Assembly: GCA_029260635.1 (NCBI GenBank)
Contig: JAJDCW010000051.1
Location: 1-55,035 of the forward strand
Origin: Phycisphaeraceae bacterium
GTDB lineage: Bacteria > Planctomycetota > Phycisphaerae > Phycisphaerales > Phycisphaeraceae
DNA: 55,035 nucleotides
Reading direction: 5' to 3'
Below the pieces are notes generated by a model. It worked only from the letters and a program-made list of their open reading frames with translations. It was not told the DNA's origin and made no database searches. Of this stretch, positions 17,570-28,150 are shown piece after piece. The translations under genes and the position numbers were made by a program. Within the stretch, counting starts at the first letter, position 1, and each line of letters starts with the position of its first letter.

Positions 17570-18429
17570 ACGGAAGGCTCCGAAGATTCCACAGAAGGTT
17601 TAGGCGGGAGGTTCGCCAGGTACTTTCTCAAGATCTGCTGCTCGGTCCGGCCCTTACGCTGCACGGGGGCGGCGACTCGGACGACCAGGTCGATCCGGTC
17701 GTTGGCGGGGATGCTGATCGTGACACGCGGCTCGACGGAGGGCGCGTCGAGGCTCTCGGTCGCGGTGAGGTAGGCCATGCTCTTGCGCGCGGCGTCAAGG
17801 TAGGACGCACAGACCTCGGTGGCGGCGGCAAGCAGCGCTTTCTCGTGCGGGAGGTAGTCTTCATCTCGCCTGACCGGGACGGTAAAGCTGTGCACCGCGT
17901 AATGGCCGGTGTAGTTCTCGTTCATCACCGGCGTGCTGAGGAACAGGCTGTTGGGGATGACCAGGACCCGACCGGAGTGCTGGTGGATCGCTTCGCCCGG
18001 GCCGACCTCCATCAGCGTGGTAGAGAGCAGCGTCTGGTCGATGACGTCGCCGCGGAGCTTGTTGACCTCGATGCGGTCGCCGATCGAGAAGGTGCCGGCA
18101 CTAGCCTTGAGGAAGCTGCCGGTCAGGCAGAGGATCAGCTCTTTGGTCGAGAGGACGACGGCGACGATAACCGCAAGCAGCGAGATCGCCAGGGTGCGCA
18201 GCTGCTCGGCCCAGATCAGTGCCAACCCGAGGAACAGCAGCAGCAGCGCGAGGTTGCGGACCGCCAGGACCCATCGGCGGCGCAGTTCCTGGCTCTTGAT
18301 GGGCATCCGGCGGACGCCGTTGAGCAGCATCCAACGCATCAGCATGACGCAGGCGAACAGGCCCAGGCTCATCAGCACGCTGATCGTCCAGGGGTGGTCG
18401 GTGAGGAACTCGGTGATCTTCTGAAACAT
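17566..18429 (-). CDS. MscS-family mechanosensitive ion channel
   Basis: A 287-residue small-conductance channel homologue. The three N-terminal hydrophobic segments are at about residues 15-35, 55-75 and 80-98. The MscS beta domain follows, with FSIGDRIEVNKLRGDVID and RVLVIPNSLFLSTPVMN as the family signature (typical form: GDxIxV...G.V....TT.R...G.....PN). The C-terminal alpha/beta domain runs to about residue 270 and ends in a short Ser/Pro/Glu tail. It probably releases osmolytes on hypo-osmotic shock across the inner membrane. It is the first gene of the mscS-ruvC pair. Confidence 0.9.
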   Translation of the reverse strand: MFQKITEFLTDHPWTISVLMSLGLFACVMLMRWMLLNGVRRMPIKSQELRRRWVLAVRNLALLLLFLGLALIWAEQLRTLAISLLAVIVAVVLSTKELILCLTGSFLKASAGTFSIGDRIEVNKLRGDVIDQTLLSTTLMEVGPGEAIHQHSGRVLVIPNSLFLSTPVMNENYTGHYAVHSFTVPVRRDEDYLPHEKALLAAATEVCASYLDAARKSMAYLTATESLDAPSVEPRVTISIPANDRIDLVVRVAAPVQRKGRTEQQILRKYLANLPPKPSVESSEPSV

Positions 18430-18622
18430 GCCGGTTTCCGGACGGGGTGAACGCTAAAGCCAAGAGTATAGGCGGCGTCGGCATCGCTTGTCGCGGAGAA
18501 CATTGTGCCGTATCGTGCCCGGGAGCGCCCGCGTGGATGATCCCCGGGCGTGCCGACGCCTTGCCCAGGGCCATCCCTAGGCGGCGCGGCGGAAACGGAT
18601 GTCCATGCCAGGGAGGGCTTGT

Positions 18623-21076
18623 TTGGCCAAGCGACAAAGCAAACGCAGTAAGAAGACCGAATCCGGCCTCTTCGACGGGACCGGCGACGGGAGCGGGGGT
18701 AACTCCGGGGGCGGTGTCGCCACACTCGGAGAAGATAATGCCGGGGGGGGCGACCGAGTCTCGCTGCATGAGGCGGCGCAGACGCGTTACCTGAACTACG
18801 CCCTGTCGGTGATCACCAGCCGGGCCCTCCCGGACGTGCGCGACGGGCTCAAGCCGGTCCAGCGGCGCATCCTCTTCACGATGTGGCAGAACCGGATCAC
18901 GGCGGACGCCAAGCACCGCAAGTGCGCCAAGGTCGTCGGCGACGTGATGGGCTCCTACCACCCACACGGGGACTCCTCAATCTATGACGCGCTGGTCCGC
19001 ATGGCACAGCCGTTCAGCCTGCGTGTGCCGATGGTCGATGGGTCGGGCAACTTCGGCTCGCTGGACGGCGACACGGCGGCCGCGATGCGGTACACCGAGT
19101 GCCGGCTGACCGCGGTGGCCGGCGAGGTGCTCAACGACATCGCGCACAACACCGTACACTACCGGCCCAACTACGACGGGACCAGGACCGAGCCGGTGAT
19201 CCTGCCGTCGAAGCTGCCGAACCTGTTGCTCAACGGGGCGACGGGGATCGCCGTCGGGATGGCGACGAACATCCCGCCACACAACCTCTTTGAATTATGC
19301 AACGCGCTGATCAAGGTCCTGGACGACCCGGAGATCAAGGACTATCAACTGGTCGCCAACGACGCGATCAAGGGGCCGGACTTCCCGACCGGCGGGCAGG
19401 TCCTGAACACGCGCGAAGAGCTGCGCGAGATCTACAAGACCGGTGGCGGGTCGATCCGTCTGCGCGGGACCTGGGCCAAGGGGCCATCGACACGCGGCGC
19501 CAAGACGCTGCACATCACCAGCGTGCCTTATACCGTGAACAAGGCCGTGCTGGTCGAACAGATCGCGCAGATCGTGATCGCGCGCAAGATGCCGTTACTG
19601 CTGGATGTGAAGGATGTATCGACGGACGACGTGCGGATCGAGCTGGAGGTCAAGAAGGACGCCGACGAACAGAAGGTGTTGGCGTACCTGTTTAAGCACA
19701 CGGCGTTGCAGACGAACTTCAACGTGAACCTGACGTGCCTGGTTCCGACGGAAAACCCCGAGGTCGGTCGGCCGGAGAAGCTTGGGATCAAGGAGGTGCT
19801 GTGGTATTTCCTGCGGTTCCGGCTTGAGGTCGTGACCAAGCGGCTTGAGAACGAACTGGCGAGCCTGAGCAAGCGGGCACACATACTTGAAGGCTTCGCG
19901 ATCATCTTCGATGCGCTCGACGAGATCATCAAGCTCATCCGCAAGTCCGACGGCAAGGCCGACGCCGCCAAGAAGATCATGGCGAAGTTCAAGCAGCTGG
20001 ACGCCGAACAGACCGACGCGATCCTGGAACTGAAGCTGTACCGCCTGGCGAAGCTGGAAATCAACCTGGTCTTGACGGAGCTAAAGGAAAAGATATCCCG
20101 GATGCGGCAGATCAAGAAACTGCTGGCCGAGAAGGACGCGGCGGGCAGGTGGGGGATCGTGCGGAGCGAGATCGAGGACATCCGTAAGACCTACGGCAAG
20201 GACGACAAGCGGCGCACCGTGATCGAGGCCCCCGCCGACGAGCCGGAATTCAGCGCTGAAGACTTTATCGTCGCCGAAGACGCCCACGTGCTGGTGACTG
20301 CCGATGGCTGGGTGAAGCGGCAACGCGAGATCAAGGACCCGGGCAACACGCGCCTGCGCGAGGGCGACCGGGTGCTCGCCTGCGAGGCCGGCTCGACACG
20401 GGCATCGCTCGTGCTGTTCTCCAGCTTCGGCGTGGCGTACACCAGCCGGATCGTCGACATCCCCGCGACCACGGGCTACGGCGAGCCGATCCAGAAATTA
20501 TTTAAACTCAAGGACGGCGAGCGGATCGTCGCGGCGTACTCGCTGGACCCGCGCGCGATCGGGGACATCGCCGAGGACGAGAAGAAACCGGACCTCTGCC
20601 CATCGACCCACGCGGTGGCGGCGACGAGCGACGGGTTTGCGTTGCGGTTCGGATTAGAACCTTATGTTGAACCGAGCACACGCAGCGGCCGGAAATACGC
20701 ACGTCCCAAGAAGGGCTCACACGTCATCGGGGTCGAGAAGATTCACGGCGACGAGACACTGCTCTCGATCAGCGAACAGTGCCGGGCCATGGTGTGTGCG
20801 GTCGACGAGGTCAATTACCTCTCCGGTCCCGGCAAGGGCGTGATGCTTGTCAAACTCGGCAAAGAAGACCGCCTGCTAGGGTTCAAGGCTTCCAGCGGTG
20901 ACCGGGACCTGCTGAATGTTGAGACCAACCGCGGCGCGAAGAAGACCGTGAGCACCGCGAAATACAAGACCACGGGCCGAGGCGGCCGGGGCACGGAGAT
21001 CCAGAAGAACGGCCGCATCGCCAAGATTGTGCCCGAACCACCCCAGATGCCGATCCTTTTGGATGACGACGAATGA
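18623..21076 (+). CDS. parC: DNA topoisomerase IV/gyrase subunit A (ParC-like)
   Basis: Breakage-reunion subunit of a type IIA topoisomerase. The core begins [17 protein letters not shown], then [18 protein letters not shown]. The quinolone-contact region is [12 protein letters not shown], with Ser at the position of E. coli GyrA Ser83. The active-site tyrosine is in AAAMRYTE. The C-terminal wing (from about residue 530) shows beta-pinwheel blades but no gyrase-box QRRGGKG, favouring ParC over GyrA. The N-terminal ~50 residues are a Gly/Ser-rich leader with an 8-G run (18743-18750). TTG 18623, six nt after GGGAGG, is preferred to ATG 18599, which lacks a good site. It overlaps yhcH by four nt. 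Confidence 0.9.
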   Translation: MAKRQSKRSKKTESGLFDGTGDGSGGNSGGGVATLGEDNAGGGDRVSLHEAAQTRYLNYALSVITSRALPDVRDGLKPVQRRILFTMWQNRITADAKHRKCAKVVGDVMGSYHPHGDSSIYDALVRMAQPFSLRVPMVDGSGNFGSLDGDTAAAMRYTECRLTAVAGEVLNDIAHNTVHYRPNYDGTRTEPVILPSKLPNLLLNGATGIAVGMATNIPPHNLFELCNALIKVLDDPEIKDYQLVANDAIKGPDFPTGGQVLNTREELREIYKTGGGSIRLRGTWAKGPSTRGAKTLHITSVPYTVNKAVLVEQIAQIVIARKMPLLLDVKDVSTDDVRIELEVKKDADEQKVLAYLFKHTALQTNFNVNLTCLVPTENPEVGRPEKLGIKEVLWYFLRFRLEVVTKRLENELASLSKRAHILEGFAIIFDALDEIIKLIRKSDGKADAAKKIMAKFKQLDAEQTDAILELKLYRLAKLEINLVLTELKEKISRMRQIKKLLAEKDAAGRWGIVRSEIEDIRKTYGKDDKRRTVIEAPADEPEFSAEDFIVAEDAHVLVTADGWVKRQREIKDPGNTRLREGDRVLACEAGSTRASLVLFSSFGVAYTSRIVDIPATTGYGEPIQKLFKLKDGERIVAAYSLDPRAIGDIAEDEKKPDLCPSTHAVAATSDGFALRFGLEPYVEPSTRSGRKYARPKKGSHVIGVEKIHGDETLLSISEQCRAMVCAVDEVNYLSGPGKGVMLVKLGKEDRLLGFKASSGDRDLLNVETNRGAKKTVSTAKYKTTGRGGRGTEIQKNGRIAKIVPEPPQMPILLDDDE

Positions 21077-21528
21077 TTATAGATACACTCGACAACGCCG
21101 GCATGCATGAAGACCTCGGACCGAGATTCGTCACGGCGTTTAACTACCTGCGCAGCGGTCGGCCCGCGGACGACTCGGTCGGCCAGTATATTCTCGATGG
21201 TGAGGATGTATTCGTTAATGTGGAGGAATACGTCAGCAAGCCGATCGAGCGCGGACGCTACGAAGCACACCGCGTGTACACCGACATACAGTACGTCGTG
21301 GCTGGCTGTGAGCGCATGGGTGTTGCGCCGCTTGACGAGATGCAGATGACCGAGGAATACAATGCCGCACGAGATGTCGCCTTCTACAAGGGTGACGGTG
21401 AGATGCTCCTTGTCCCGGCCGGCACGTTCGTCGTATTTACACCGCAAGACGCACACATGCCCTGCATCGCAGAGAAGTCTCCGGCCCCTGTCCGTAAGGT
21501 GGTCGTGAAAGTCAGGACAAATCGATGA
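21073..21528 (+). CDS. YhcH/YjgK/YiaL (DUF386) family protein inside the topoisomerase operon
   Basis: A 151-residue cupin-like beta-barrel protein of the YhcH/YjgK/YiaL family. It matches over its whole length: an N-terminal [12 protein letters not shown], the block [16 protein letters not shown] with the conserved His and Asp, and [14 protein letters not shown] with metal-type histidines. E. coli relatives include NanQ/YhcH, an N-acetylneuraminate anomerase, and EbgC, so sugar mutarotation is a plausible activity; the substrate is unknown. It overlaps parC upstream and parE downstream by four nt each (ATGA junctions). It therefore cannot be expressed apart from the topoisomerase unless an internal promoter exists. 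Confidence 0.92.
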   Translation: MIIDTLDNAGMHEDLGPRFVTAFNYLRSGRPADDSVGQYILDGEDVFVNVEEYVSKPIERGRYEAHRVYTDIQYVVAGCERMGVAPLDEMQMTEEYNAARDVAFYKGDGEMLLVPAGTFVVFTPQDAHMPCIAEKSPAPVRKVVVKVRTNR

Positions 21529-23465
21529 CCGCTACTTACACCGCAAAAGACATCACGGTACTCGAGGGCCTGGACCCGGTGCGCAAGCGGCCGGGCATGT
21601 ACATCGGTGGGGTCGGCAGCGCCGGGCTGCACCACCTGGTCTGGGAGGTCCTGGACAACTCGATCGACGAGGCGATGAACGGGCACGCCAGTGAGATCGG
21701 CGTCATCCTGCATAAGGACGGCAAGACGGTCACGGTCAGCGACAACGGGCGCGGCATCCCGGTGGACATCCACCCCAAGCACAAGAAACCGGCCATCGAG
21801 ATCATCCTGTGCACGCTGCACGCGGGCGGGAAATTCGAAGAAGGCAACTACAAGACTTCCGGCGGGCTGCACGGCGTGGGCGCGTCGGTCGTCAACGCCC
21901 TGTCCAAAGAACTGACCGCGACCGTTAAACGCGGCGGCAATGCGTATCGGATGGTATTCAGCCGTGGGGTTGCCAGGGGCAAGATCAAGAAGCTGGGACC
22001 AGCGCGCGGGACCGGCACGACGATCACGTTCCACCCGGACCCGACGATCTTCCCCAAGACCGAGTTCAACGCGGACACGATCCGTGACCGGCTCGAAGTC
22101 GCCAGCTACCTGCACAAGGGCGTGAAGATCGCTTTTGATGACCAGGCCAATGGGACGAAAGTAACCTTCCAGCACAAGGACGGGATCAGCCAGTACCTGG
22201 ACAAGATCGTCAAGGAGCGTAACGCGCGACCGATCAACGACGCGGTATTTTCGCTTGAGAAAGACAACGGCACACGGATCGAGACGGTGCTCCGATGGAC
22301 CGAGGCTACTGATGAGCATGTGCGCAGTTACGTCAACGGCATCCCCACCGGGTCCGGCGGCACGCACGAGAACGGGTTGCGCTCCGGGCTGACCAAGGCG
22401 GTGCGGAACTATATCGATACGCACAGCCTGACGCCGCGCGGGATCAAGCTGACTCACGAAGATATCCGCGAGGGATTAGTCGTGGTCCTGAGCGTGTTCA
22501 TCCCCGACCCGCAGTTCCAGGGCCAGACCAAGGACAGGCTGAACAACCCCGAGGTGCAGGCCACGATCGACGGCGCGGTGCGCCAGTCACTGGAGCACTG
22601 GCTGAACCACAACTCAAGTATCGCTGAGTCGATCGTGGCGCGGATCATCATGGCCGCACGGGCACGCGAAGCCTCGCGCGCGGCGGTATCCAGCGTGTCC
22701 CGCAAGAGCGCGACCGCCAACCGGATGACACTACCGGGCAAACTCAGCGACTGCACGAACAACAACCGGCACAACTCGGAACTCTTCATCGTCGAAGGTG
22801 ACTCGGCCGGCGGAAGCGCCAAGCAGGGCCGCGACCGCTCCCACCAGGCGATCCTGCCGCTGCGCGGCAAGGTGCTGAACACCGAGACGGCATCGCTGTC
22901 GAAAGTGCTGGACAACAAGGAGCTGGCCGACCTGGTCACCGCGATGGGCTGCGGCATCGGCAAGGACTTCAACCCCGGCAAGCTGCGGTATCAGCGGATC
23001 ATCCTGCTGGCAGACGCCGACTCCGACGGGCATCACATCACGACGCTGCTGCTGACCTTCTTCTACCGACACCTACCGGAGCTGATCCGTGAGGGCAAGG
23101 TGTTCCTGGCGGTCCCGCCGTTGTACCGGATCGACATCGGCAAGGAGTCGCACTGGGCGGCGGACGAAGACGACAAGGAAGCGATCCTCAAGAAGCATGG
23201 CAAGGGCAAGTCCGGGGGCACTTCCGGGGGCGGGGGCGGGGGTGCAAAGGCCGACATCACCCGCTTCAAGGGGCTGGGCGAGATGATGCCCAAGGTGCTC
23301 TGGGAGACGACGCTGAACCCCAAGACACGCCGGCTGCTGCGTGTAGATATCAGTGATGCGCTGAAAGCCGACCGCGTAATGAGCGACCTGATGGGCAAAG
23401 ACCCCAGCGCAAGGTTCCGCTTCATCATGGATCGCGCGGACGAGGCGATGGAGCTGGATGTGTAG
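21525..23465 (+). CDS. parE: DNA topoisomerase IV/gyrase subunit B (ParE-like)
   Basis: ATPase subunit partnering with the ParC-like protein. The GHKL motifs are [15 protein letters not shown]-type (here [11 protein letters not shown]), [11 protein letters not shown] and [14 protein letters not shown]. The N-terminus has the family [10 protein letters not shown]. The TOPRIM domain has the Glu in [16 protein letters not shown] and [11 protein letters not shown], and the C-terminus has [11 protein letters not shown]. At 646 residues it is ParE/short-GyrB sized. A Gly-rich insert ([13 protein letters not shown]) precedes the final RFKGLGEM block and is encoded by four 5-G runs (23214-23242). It starts at ATG 21525, overlapping yhcH. 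Confidence 0.93.
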   Translation: MTATYTAKDITVLEGLDPVRKRPGMYIGGVGSAGLHHLVWEVLDNSIDEAMNGHASEIGVILHKDGKTVTVSDNGRGIPVDIHPKHKKPAIEIILCTLHAGGKFEEGNYKTSGGLHGVGASVVNALSKELTATVKRGGNAYRMVFSRGVARGKIKKLGPARGTGTTITFHPDPTIFPKTEFNADTIRDRLEVASYLHKGVKIAFDDQANGTKVTFQHKDGISQYLDKIVKERNARPINDAVFSLEKDNGTRIETVLRWTEATDEHVRSYVNGIPTGSGGTHENGLRSGLTKAVRNYIDTHSLTPRGIKLTHEDIREGLVVVLSVFIPDPQFQGQTKDRLNNPEVQATIDGAVRQSLEHWLNHNSSIAESIVARIIMAARAREASRAAVSSVSRKSATANRMTLPGKLSDCTNNNRHNSELFIVEGDSAGGSAKQGRDRSHQAILPLRGKVLNTETASLSKVLDNKELADLVTAMGCGIGKDFNPGKLRYQRIILLADADSDGHHITTLLLTFFYRHLPELIREGKVFLAVPPLYRIDIGKESHWAADEDDKEAILKKHGKGKSGGTSGGGGGGAKADITRFKGLGEMMPKVLWETTLNPKTRRLLRVDISDALKADRVMSDLMGKDPSARFRFIMDRADEAMELDV

Positions 23466-23486
23466 GTTGGGGGTTGGGGATTGGGG
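23465..23486 (+). repeat. G-run motif just after parE
   Basis: Immediately past the parE stop, runs of GG, GGGGG, GGGG and GGGG are separated by 2-3 nt (23465-23486), a pattern able to form a G-quadruplex in the RNA or the plus DNA strand. Confidence 0.5.
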
Positions 23487-23521
23487 ATTTGTATGAGATG
23501 GTATAGCTCGGGAGGATCGCT

Positions 23522-23537
23522 AAGCCGCAAGCGGCTT
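23522..23537. terminator. Hairpin between convergent parE and symporter genes
   Basis: AAGCCG-CAAG-CGGCTT is a perfect 6-bp stem with a 4-nt loop. It lies between the parE stop (23465) and the minus-strand symporter stop (23558), a fit for a bidirectional terminator. No long U-tract follows in either direction. Confidence 0.5.
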
Positions 23538-23557
23538 GTGACACGTTACGGGGGATA

Positions 23558-24994
23558 TTATAAATCGGTGCCGGGCAGATTCGTTTTGCCAACGTGTTTG
23601 CGCTTGTACTCTTTGAGCGCTCGGACCACGCGGGGGGCGAGGATGAGGGTGGTGATCATGGTGGGGAAGGCCATCAGGCCGTAGGCCGTGTCGATGAGGG
23701 TGATCATCTCGTCGTGGGGGGCGGTAGCGCCGACGATGAGTGTGAAGGCGAACCAGACCAGGAAGATCCATTTGCCGGCCGTGCCGAGGCTGCCGCGGAA
23801 GAGGTAGTTCCAACACTTGGAGTTGTAGTTGGCCATCCCGACCATGGTGGAGAAGCCGAAGAGCGCGACGGCGATCGCCAGGCCGTGCGTGCCCAGGTTG
23901 CCGAGCGTCTGCGTGAAGGCGTAGTGAGTAAGGACGACGCCCTTTTTGCCCTCGTAGTCGTCGGGGGTCGTACTGACGAGGATCACCAGCGCGGTCATGG
24001 TGCAGACGATGATCGTGTCGATCAGGGGCCCGAGCATGGCGACCAAGCCCTCGCTGATGGGCTCGGTGGTCTTGGCGTTGGAGTGGGCCATGGGCGCGGT
24101 GCCGACGCCTGCTTCGTTGGAGAAGGCGGCGCGTTTGACCCCGGTGATGAGCACGGCGATGAACGCGCCCTGGGCCCCGCCGTAGACCGCGGAGGGCGCG
24201 AACGCTTCGGTAAAGATGCTGCCGAAAGCGCCGGGCACGGCGTCCAGGTTCAGCCCGATCACGACAAGCGCTGTCACGACATAGAAAAGACACATCAGCG
24301 GAACCATGGCACCGGTCCAGTTGGCTAGACGTTTGATCCCGCCCAGCAAGACGTAGCTGATCAGCGCAGCGCAGGCAACACCCATGATGAGTTTATCGCG
24401 CGGGATGTCGCCGAGGATGTAGACGGTGTTCTCCGGGGTACGCCCCAGCCAGGACTCGTGGAAGAAGCTGACGGTCTGGTTGGCGGTATACAGCGCGGTG
24501 GTCCCGACCATGCCGCAGACCGCGAAGAAGATCGCCAACGGCTTGAAGTAGCCGGGTAGGGCCTTATCGATGACGTACATCGGCCCGCCCTGAACCTCAC
24601 CGGTATGGTCGCGACCACGGTACATCACGGCCAAGGAGCACTCGAAGAACTTGGTGTTCATACCGATGAACGCGGCGACCCACATCCAGAAGATCGCGCC
24701 GGGGCCGCCAGTCGTGATGGCGACCGCAACACCGGCGATATTACCCAGCCCGACGGTGGCGGCGAGCGCGTTGCACAGGGCCTTGAAGTGGCTGATCTGC
24801 CCGGGATCATCCGAGTCACCGGGGTGGTGGTATTTACCGAGAGTCAACCGTAGCGCGTGCGCGAACCCGGTGAAGGGGATCAGGCGCGAGAAGATCATCA
24901 GCACCAACCCGCCACCGATCAGGAGGATGACCAGGGCCGGCCCCCAGGCGACGCCGTTGAGCCAGGAATTGAATTCCGAGAGTTTCTGAAACAC
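23558..24994 (-). CDS. Alanine/glycine:cation symporter (AGCS family)
   Basis: A 478-residue sodium-coupled amino acid importer in the inner membrane. About ten hydrophobic segments are visible. The AGCS hallmark follows the second helix: HFKALCNALAATVGLGNIAG, then GGPGAIFWMWVAAFIGMNTK and VQGGPMYVID. The mid-section (KRAAFSNEAGVGTAPMAHS) is also family-specific. It likely brings in alanine or glycine with Na+. It lies alone between parE and the pilC gene, on the minus strand. Confidence 0.95.
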   Translation of the reverse strand: MFQKLSEFNSWLNGVAWGPALVILLIGGGLVLMIFSRLIPFTGFAHALRLTLGKYHHPGDSDDPGQISHFKALCNALAATVGLGNIAGVAVAITTGGPGAIFWMWVAAFIGMNTKFFECSLAVMYRGRDHTGEVQGGPMYVIDKALPGYFKPLAIFFAVCGMVGTTALYTANQTVSFFHESWLGRTPENTVYILGDIPRDKLIMGVACAALISYVLLGGIKRLANWTGAMVPLMCLFYVVTALVVIGLNLDAVPGAFGSIFTEAFAPSAVYGGAQGAFIAVLITGVKRAAFSNEAGVGTAPMAHSNAKTTEPISEGLVAMLGPLIDTIIVCTMTALVILVSTTPDDYEGKKGVVLTHYAFTQTLGNLGTHGLAIAVALFGFSTMVGMANYNSKCWNYLFRGSLGTAGKWIFLVWFAFTLIVGATAPHDEMITLIDTAYGLMAFPTMITTLILAPRVVRALKEYKRKHVGKTNLPGTDL

Positions 24995-25093
24995 AGGCGT
25001 GCCCTCATCGCCGGGGGATAGATGGGATTGACTCGTCCGGCGTGGGTATGACGGTAACGGGGACGCGGAATCAGATCAAACGCGATAACGAAA

Positions 25094-25109
25094 ACGCGGC
25101 AAACCGCGT
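25094..25109 (-). terminator. Possible terminator after pilC
   Basis: ACGCGG-CAAA-CCGCGT is a 6-bp stem with a 4-nt loop; TTTTCG follows on the minus strand. It lies 40 nt past the pilC stop codon, so it probably ends the regulator/pilB/pilC transcript. Confidence 0.5.
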
Positions 25110-25148
25110 CGCGTCGTATGATTAAATAATAAGCAGGCGCCGGGCATA

Positions 25149-26375
25149 TCAGCCCGAGACGACGTTGCCGACCGAGAAGATCGGCAGGAGCATGGCGATC
25201 GCGACGAAGCCGATGATCACGCCCATGGTGGCGGTCATGATCGGCTCGATCAGGCTGGTGGTCGTCTTGATCTGCTCGTCGAAGTCGGATTCGGTGTACT
25301 CGGCGATGCGTTCCATAACGTCACCGATCCGGCCGGACCGTTCACCGGAGTACACCATCTGCGCGACGGAGCGCGGGATAAGCGGGGACGCGAAGAGCGA
25401 GTCCGAGAGCTGTGAGCCCTGGCGGAGTCGGCCGTCGGCGTCGTCCCAGAGGTCTTCATAGAGGCTGTTACTGGTGACCTCGCGTACGATCTCGATCATG
25501 TCCAGCACGGGGACGCCGGCGGTGACCATCGTGCCCATCGTCCGGCAGCTGCGCGTGAGGTAGAGCTTATTAAACAGCGGACCGATGATAGGCATGTGGA
25601 TCTTGAAGTAGTCGAAGAACCGCTGCCCTGCCGGCGTGCCGATCGCGAAGTAAATACCGGTGACCCCCATGATGACCGAGCCGAGCCAGAGGTGCCAGTT
25701 CTCCACCAAAGTGCCGCTCATCCCCAGCAGCATCTGCGTGGGCATGGGCAGCGCGGTACCCTTGGCCTGGTAGATGCCCGCAAACTTGGGGAGGACAAAG
25801 ACCAGCAGGAAGGTCGTGACGAGGACAACCATCCCGAGCATGAAGGCGGGGTAGGTCAGCGCCCCCTTGATCTTCTTGGCGGTCTGCATCTCTTTGGAGA
25901 GATAGCCGGAGATGCGATCGAGCATCTTGCCCATCGTGCCGGAAACCTCGCTGGCGCGGACCAGGCTGGTCATCACCGGGGGGAAAATCTTCGGGTGTGA
26001 CCGCAGGGCGGACGACAGGTCGTTACCGGCCTGGACCTGATCGGAAATATTCTTGAGGACCGCCTTAAAGGCTTCGTTCTCGGTCTGCTGGGACGCACAC
26101 TCCAGGGCCTCGGAGATCGGGACGCCGGTATCGACCATGACGGCGAGCTGGTGCGAGAAGGTGATGACCTCCGAACGCCGGATCTTCCCACCGCCCCCGC
26201 CGCCTCCGGTTGATTGCTTGGCCTGGGCGGCGACTTCTTTGGTCTTCTCGATCTTGACGACGAACTTGCCGTCGCCGCGCAGCAGCCGGCCGGCGTCTTC
26301 GGCGCTGGGCGCATTCAGGACGCCGGTGATGAGTTCACCGCGTCCGTCTCTCGCTTTGTATTTGAACTGCGCCAT
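25149..26375 (-). CDS. pilC: Type IV pilus/type II secretion inner-membrane platform protein PilC (GspF family)
   Basis: A 408-residue platform protein on which the PilB ATPase acts. It has two T2SSF domains. The first (about residues 70-195) begins ITFSHQLAVMVDTGVPISEAL and the second (about 275-400) has KLYLTRSCRTMGTMVTAGVPVLD. Membrane helices are near 170-195, 222-240 and 375-400. The N-terminus AQFKYKARDGRGELITG is family-typical, and a Gly-rich stretch sits at 57-62. It is last in the apparent response regulator/HD-GYP/STAS/pilB/pilC operon, with 20 nt between the pilB stop and its start. Confidence 0.95.
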   Translation of the reverse strand: MAQFKYKARDGRGELITGVLNAPSAEDAGRLLRGDGKFVVKIEKTKEVAAQAKQSTGGGGGGGKIRRSEVITFSHQLAVMVDTGVPISEALECASQQTENEAFKAVLKNISDQVQAGNDLSSALRSHPKIFPPVMTSLVRASEVSGTMGKMLDRISGYLSKEMQTAKKIKGALTYPAFMLGMVVLVTTFLLVFVLPKFAGIYQAKGTALPMPTQMLLGMSGTLVENWHLWLGSVIMGVTGIYFAIGTPAGQRFFDYFKIHMPIIGPLFNKLYLTRSCRTMGTMVTAGVPVLDMIEIVREVTSNSLYEDLWDDADGRLRQGSQLSDSLFASPLIPRSVAQMVYSGERSGRIGDVMERIAEYTESDFDEQIKTTTSLIEPIMTATMGVIIGFVAIAMLLPIFSVGNVVSG

Positions 26376-26395
26376 ACGTCTTATATCAATCCGTG

Positions 26396-28147
26396 TCAGT
26401 GCGTGATCGCAGAGACGAGTTCCTCTATCGTGGTGACACCGGCATCGACTTTCTCAATCCCATCCTGAAGCAGGGTGATGTAGCCCGAGGCCGCCCCGAT
26501 CTTCCTGAGTTCCTGGAGGCTCGCGCCGCGGGTGATGGCGTCGAGCGCCTCGTCGTCCGGGATGAGTAATTCATAGATGCCGGCACGCCCGGCGTAACCG
26601 GTGCCTCGGCAGGCCTTGCAGCCATCGCCCCTGTAGAACTCTTTAATGTTCTGGGCCTGTTGCCCCATGCGCTCAACCGCACGCTTCATGGTATCGGTAA
26701 GCTGCACAGACTCTTTGCATTGCTTGCAGACCCGGCGGACCAGCCGCTGGGCGAGCGCGCCGCGGATGCTGGCGGCGACGAGGTAGGGCTCGACCCCGAT
26801 GTTAAACAGCCGTGTGATGGCGCTGGGGGCGTCGTTGGTGTGCAGCGTCGAGAGGACCATGTGCCCGGTGAGCGCGGCCTGTGTCGCGATACGAGCGGTC
26901 TCCTGGTCGCGGATCTCGCCGAGCATCACGACGTCGGGGTCCTGACGCAGCAGCGCCCGCAGCGCGGTCGCGAAGGTGAAGCCGGCCTTCTCGTTGGTCT
27001 GGAACTGGTTGATCCCGGGGATATTCATTTCGACGGGGTCTTCGACGGTGCTGATGTTGACAGACTCATTATTGATGTGCCGCAGCGCCCCGTAGAGTGT
27101 GGTGGACTTACCGCTACCGGTCGGCCCGGTGACAAGCACGATGCCGTTGGGCTGGCTGATGATCGACGAGAACTGGTCATACATCGCCTTAGAGAAGCCG
27201 ATCTGATCCAGGCCGGTCATGGCGTTGTTCTTGTCGATGATCCGGATGACGACCTTCTCGCCGAACTTGCCGGGCATGGTCGAGACACGCAGATCGACCG
27301 GGCGCTTGCTGATCCGGATGCTGATGCCGCCGTCCTGGGGGACGCGGCGCTCGGAGATATCGATCTTGGCCATGATCTTGATCCGGCTGACCACGGCGGG
27401 GAGCATCTTGATCGGCGGGTTCATCTTCTGATAGAGCTGGCCGTCGACGCGGTAGCGCACACGCAGCGCCGAATCGTCCGGCTCGATGTGGATGTCACTG
27501 GCGCCCTCCTGGACCGCGCTGAAGAGCAGGTAGTTGACCAGCTTGATGACGGGGGACTCGTTGGCGGAGTCTTCGCTGCCGTCGGCGAGGTCGGTGATCT
27601 GCTGCTCGACGACGGTGAGGTCTTCCTCGTCGATGTCGTCGATGAGTTCATCGATGACCATATCGCTGTCGCCGGTGGCCTGGGCGAACTGGGTGTTCTG
27701 GATGTCCTTCACCGTCGCCGCGACAAGCTGGACGTTGTGGCCGGTGAGGCGTTGGACCTCCTCAACGATAAAGACGTTGGCGGGTTCGGAGACGGCGAGG
27801 GTGAGCTTGCCGTTGACCAGGAACAGGGGGAGCACGCTCTGCTGTTCCCGGAAGTCTTTAGGCAGCGCGTCAAGGACGGCGGGGTCTGCGACCTTGGCGT
27901 CCAGGTTGATGAACGGGATGCCGTAAGCCTCGGCGAGGGCCTCCATGACCTGCGGCTCGGTGACATACTCCAGTTCGATGAGTACCTCGCCGAGCAGTTT
28001 CTGATGGCCGCGGTCTTTCTGGAAGGCCAGGGCCTTGTTGATCTGCTCCGCGGTGACCAGCCCCTTTTCGACAAGGAGATCGCCGACGCGCACACGCTTT
28101 TGTGTGGGGTTGATGCCGGGGTTCGGGTTGGTCTGTGCTTGTGTCAT
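26396..28147 (-). CDS. pilB: Type IV pilus extension ATPase PilB (GspE family) with MshEN-like domain
   Basis: A 583-residue hexameric ATPase that powers pilin polymerisation. Residues ~18-160 form an MshEN-type N-domain (RVGDLLVEKGLVTAEQINKAL, then LLGEVLIELEYVTEPQVMEA), a family known to bind c-di-GMP. Walker A is GPTGSGKSTTLYG (about residue 344), followed by the acidic VEDPVE box. MLGEIRDQETA is Walker B, and STLHTNDAPSAI is the His box. A tetracysteine zinc motif (VCKQCK and GCKACRGTGY) lies at about residues 474-514. It starts three nt after the STAS stop. No PilT retraction ATPase is in the window. Confidence 0.95.
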   Translation of the reverse strand: MTQAQTNPNPGINPTQKRVRVGDLLVEKGLVTAEQINKALAFQKDRGHQKLLGEVLIELEYVTEPQVMEALAEAYGIPFINLDAKVADPAVLDALPKDFREQQSVLPLFLVNGKLTLAVSEPANVFIVEEVQRLTGHNVQLVAATVKDIQNTQFAQATGDSDMVIDELIDDIDEEDLTVVEQQITDLADGSEDSANESPVIKLVNYLLFSAVQEGASDIHIEPDDSALRVRYRVDGQLYQKMNPPIKMLPAVVSRIKIMAKIDISERRVPQDGGISIRISKRPVDLRVSTMPGKFGEKVVIRIIDKNNAMTGLDQIGFSKAMYDQFSSIISQPNGIVLVTGPTGSGKSTTLYGALRHINNESVNISTVEDPVEMNIPGINQFQTNEKAGFTFATALRALLRQDPDVVMLGEIRDQETARIATQAALTGHMVLSTLHTNDAPSAITRLFNIGVEPYLVAASIRGALAQRLVRRVCKQCKESVQLTDTMKRAVERMGQQAQNIKEFYRGDGCKACRGTGYAGRAGIYELLIPDDEALDAITRGASLQELRKIGAASGYITLLQDGIEKVDAGVTTIEELVSAITH

Positions 28148-28150
28148 GGT

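Noticed and set aside
23594-24328. 244-residue plus-strand frame opposite the symporter gene
   Set aside because: Antisense shadow of a well-defined AGCS symporter; highly charged and repetitive composition.
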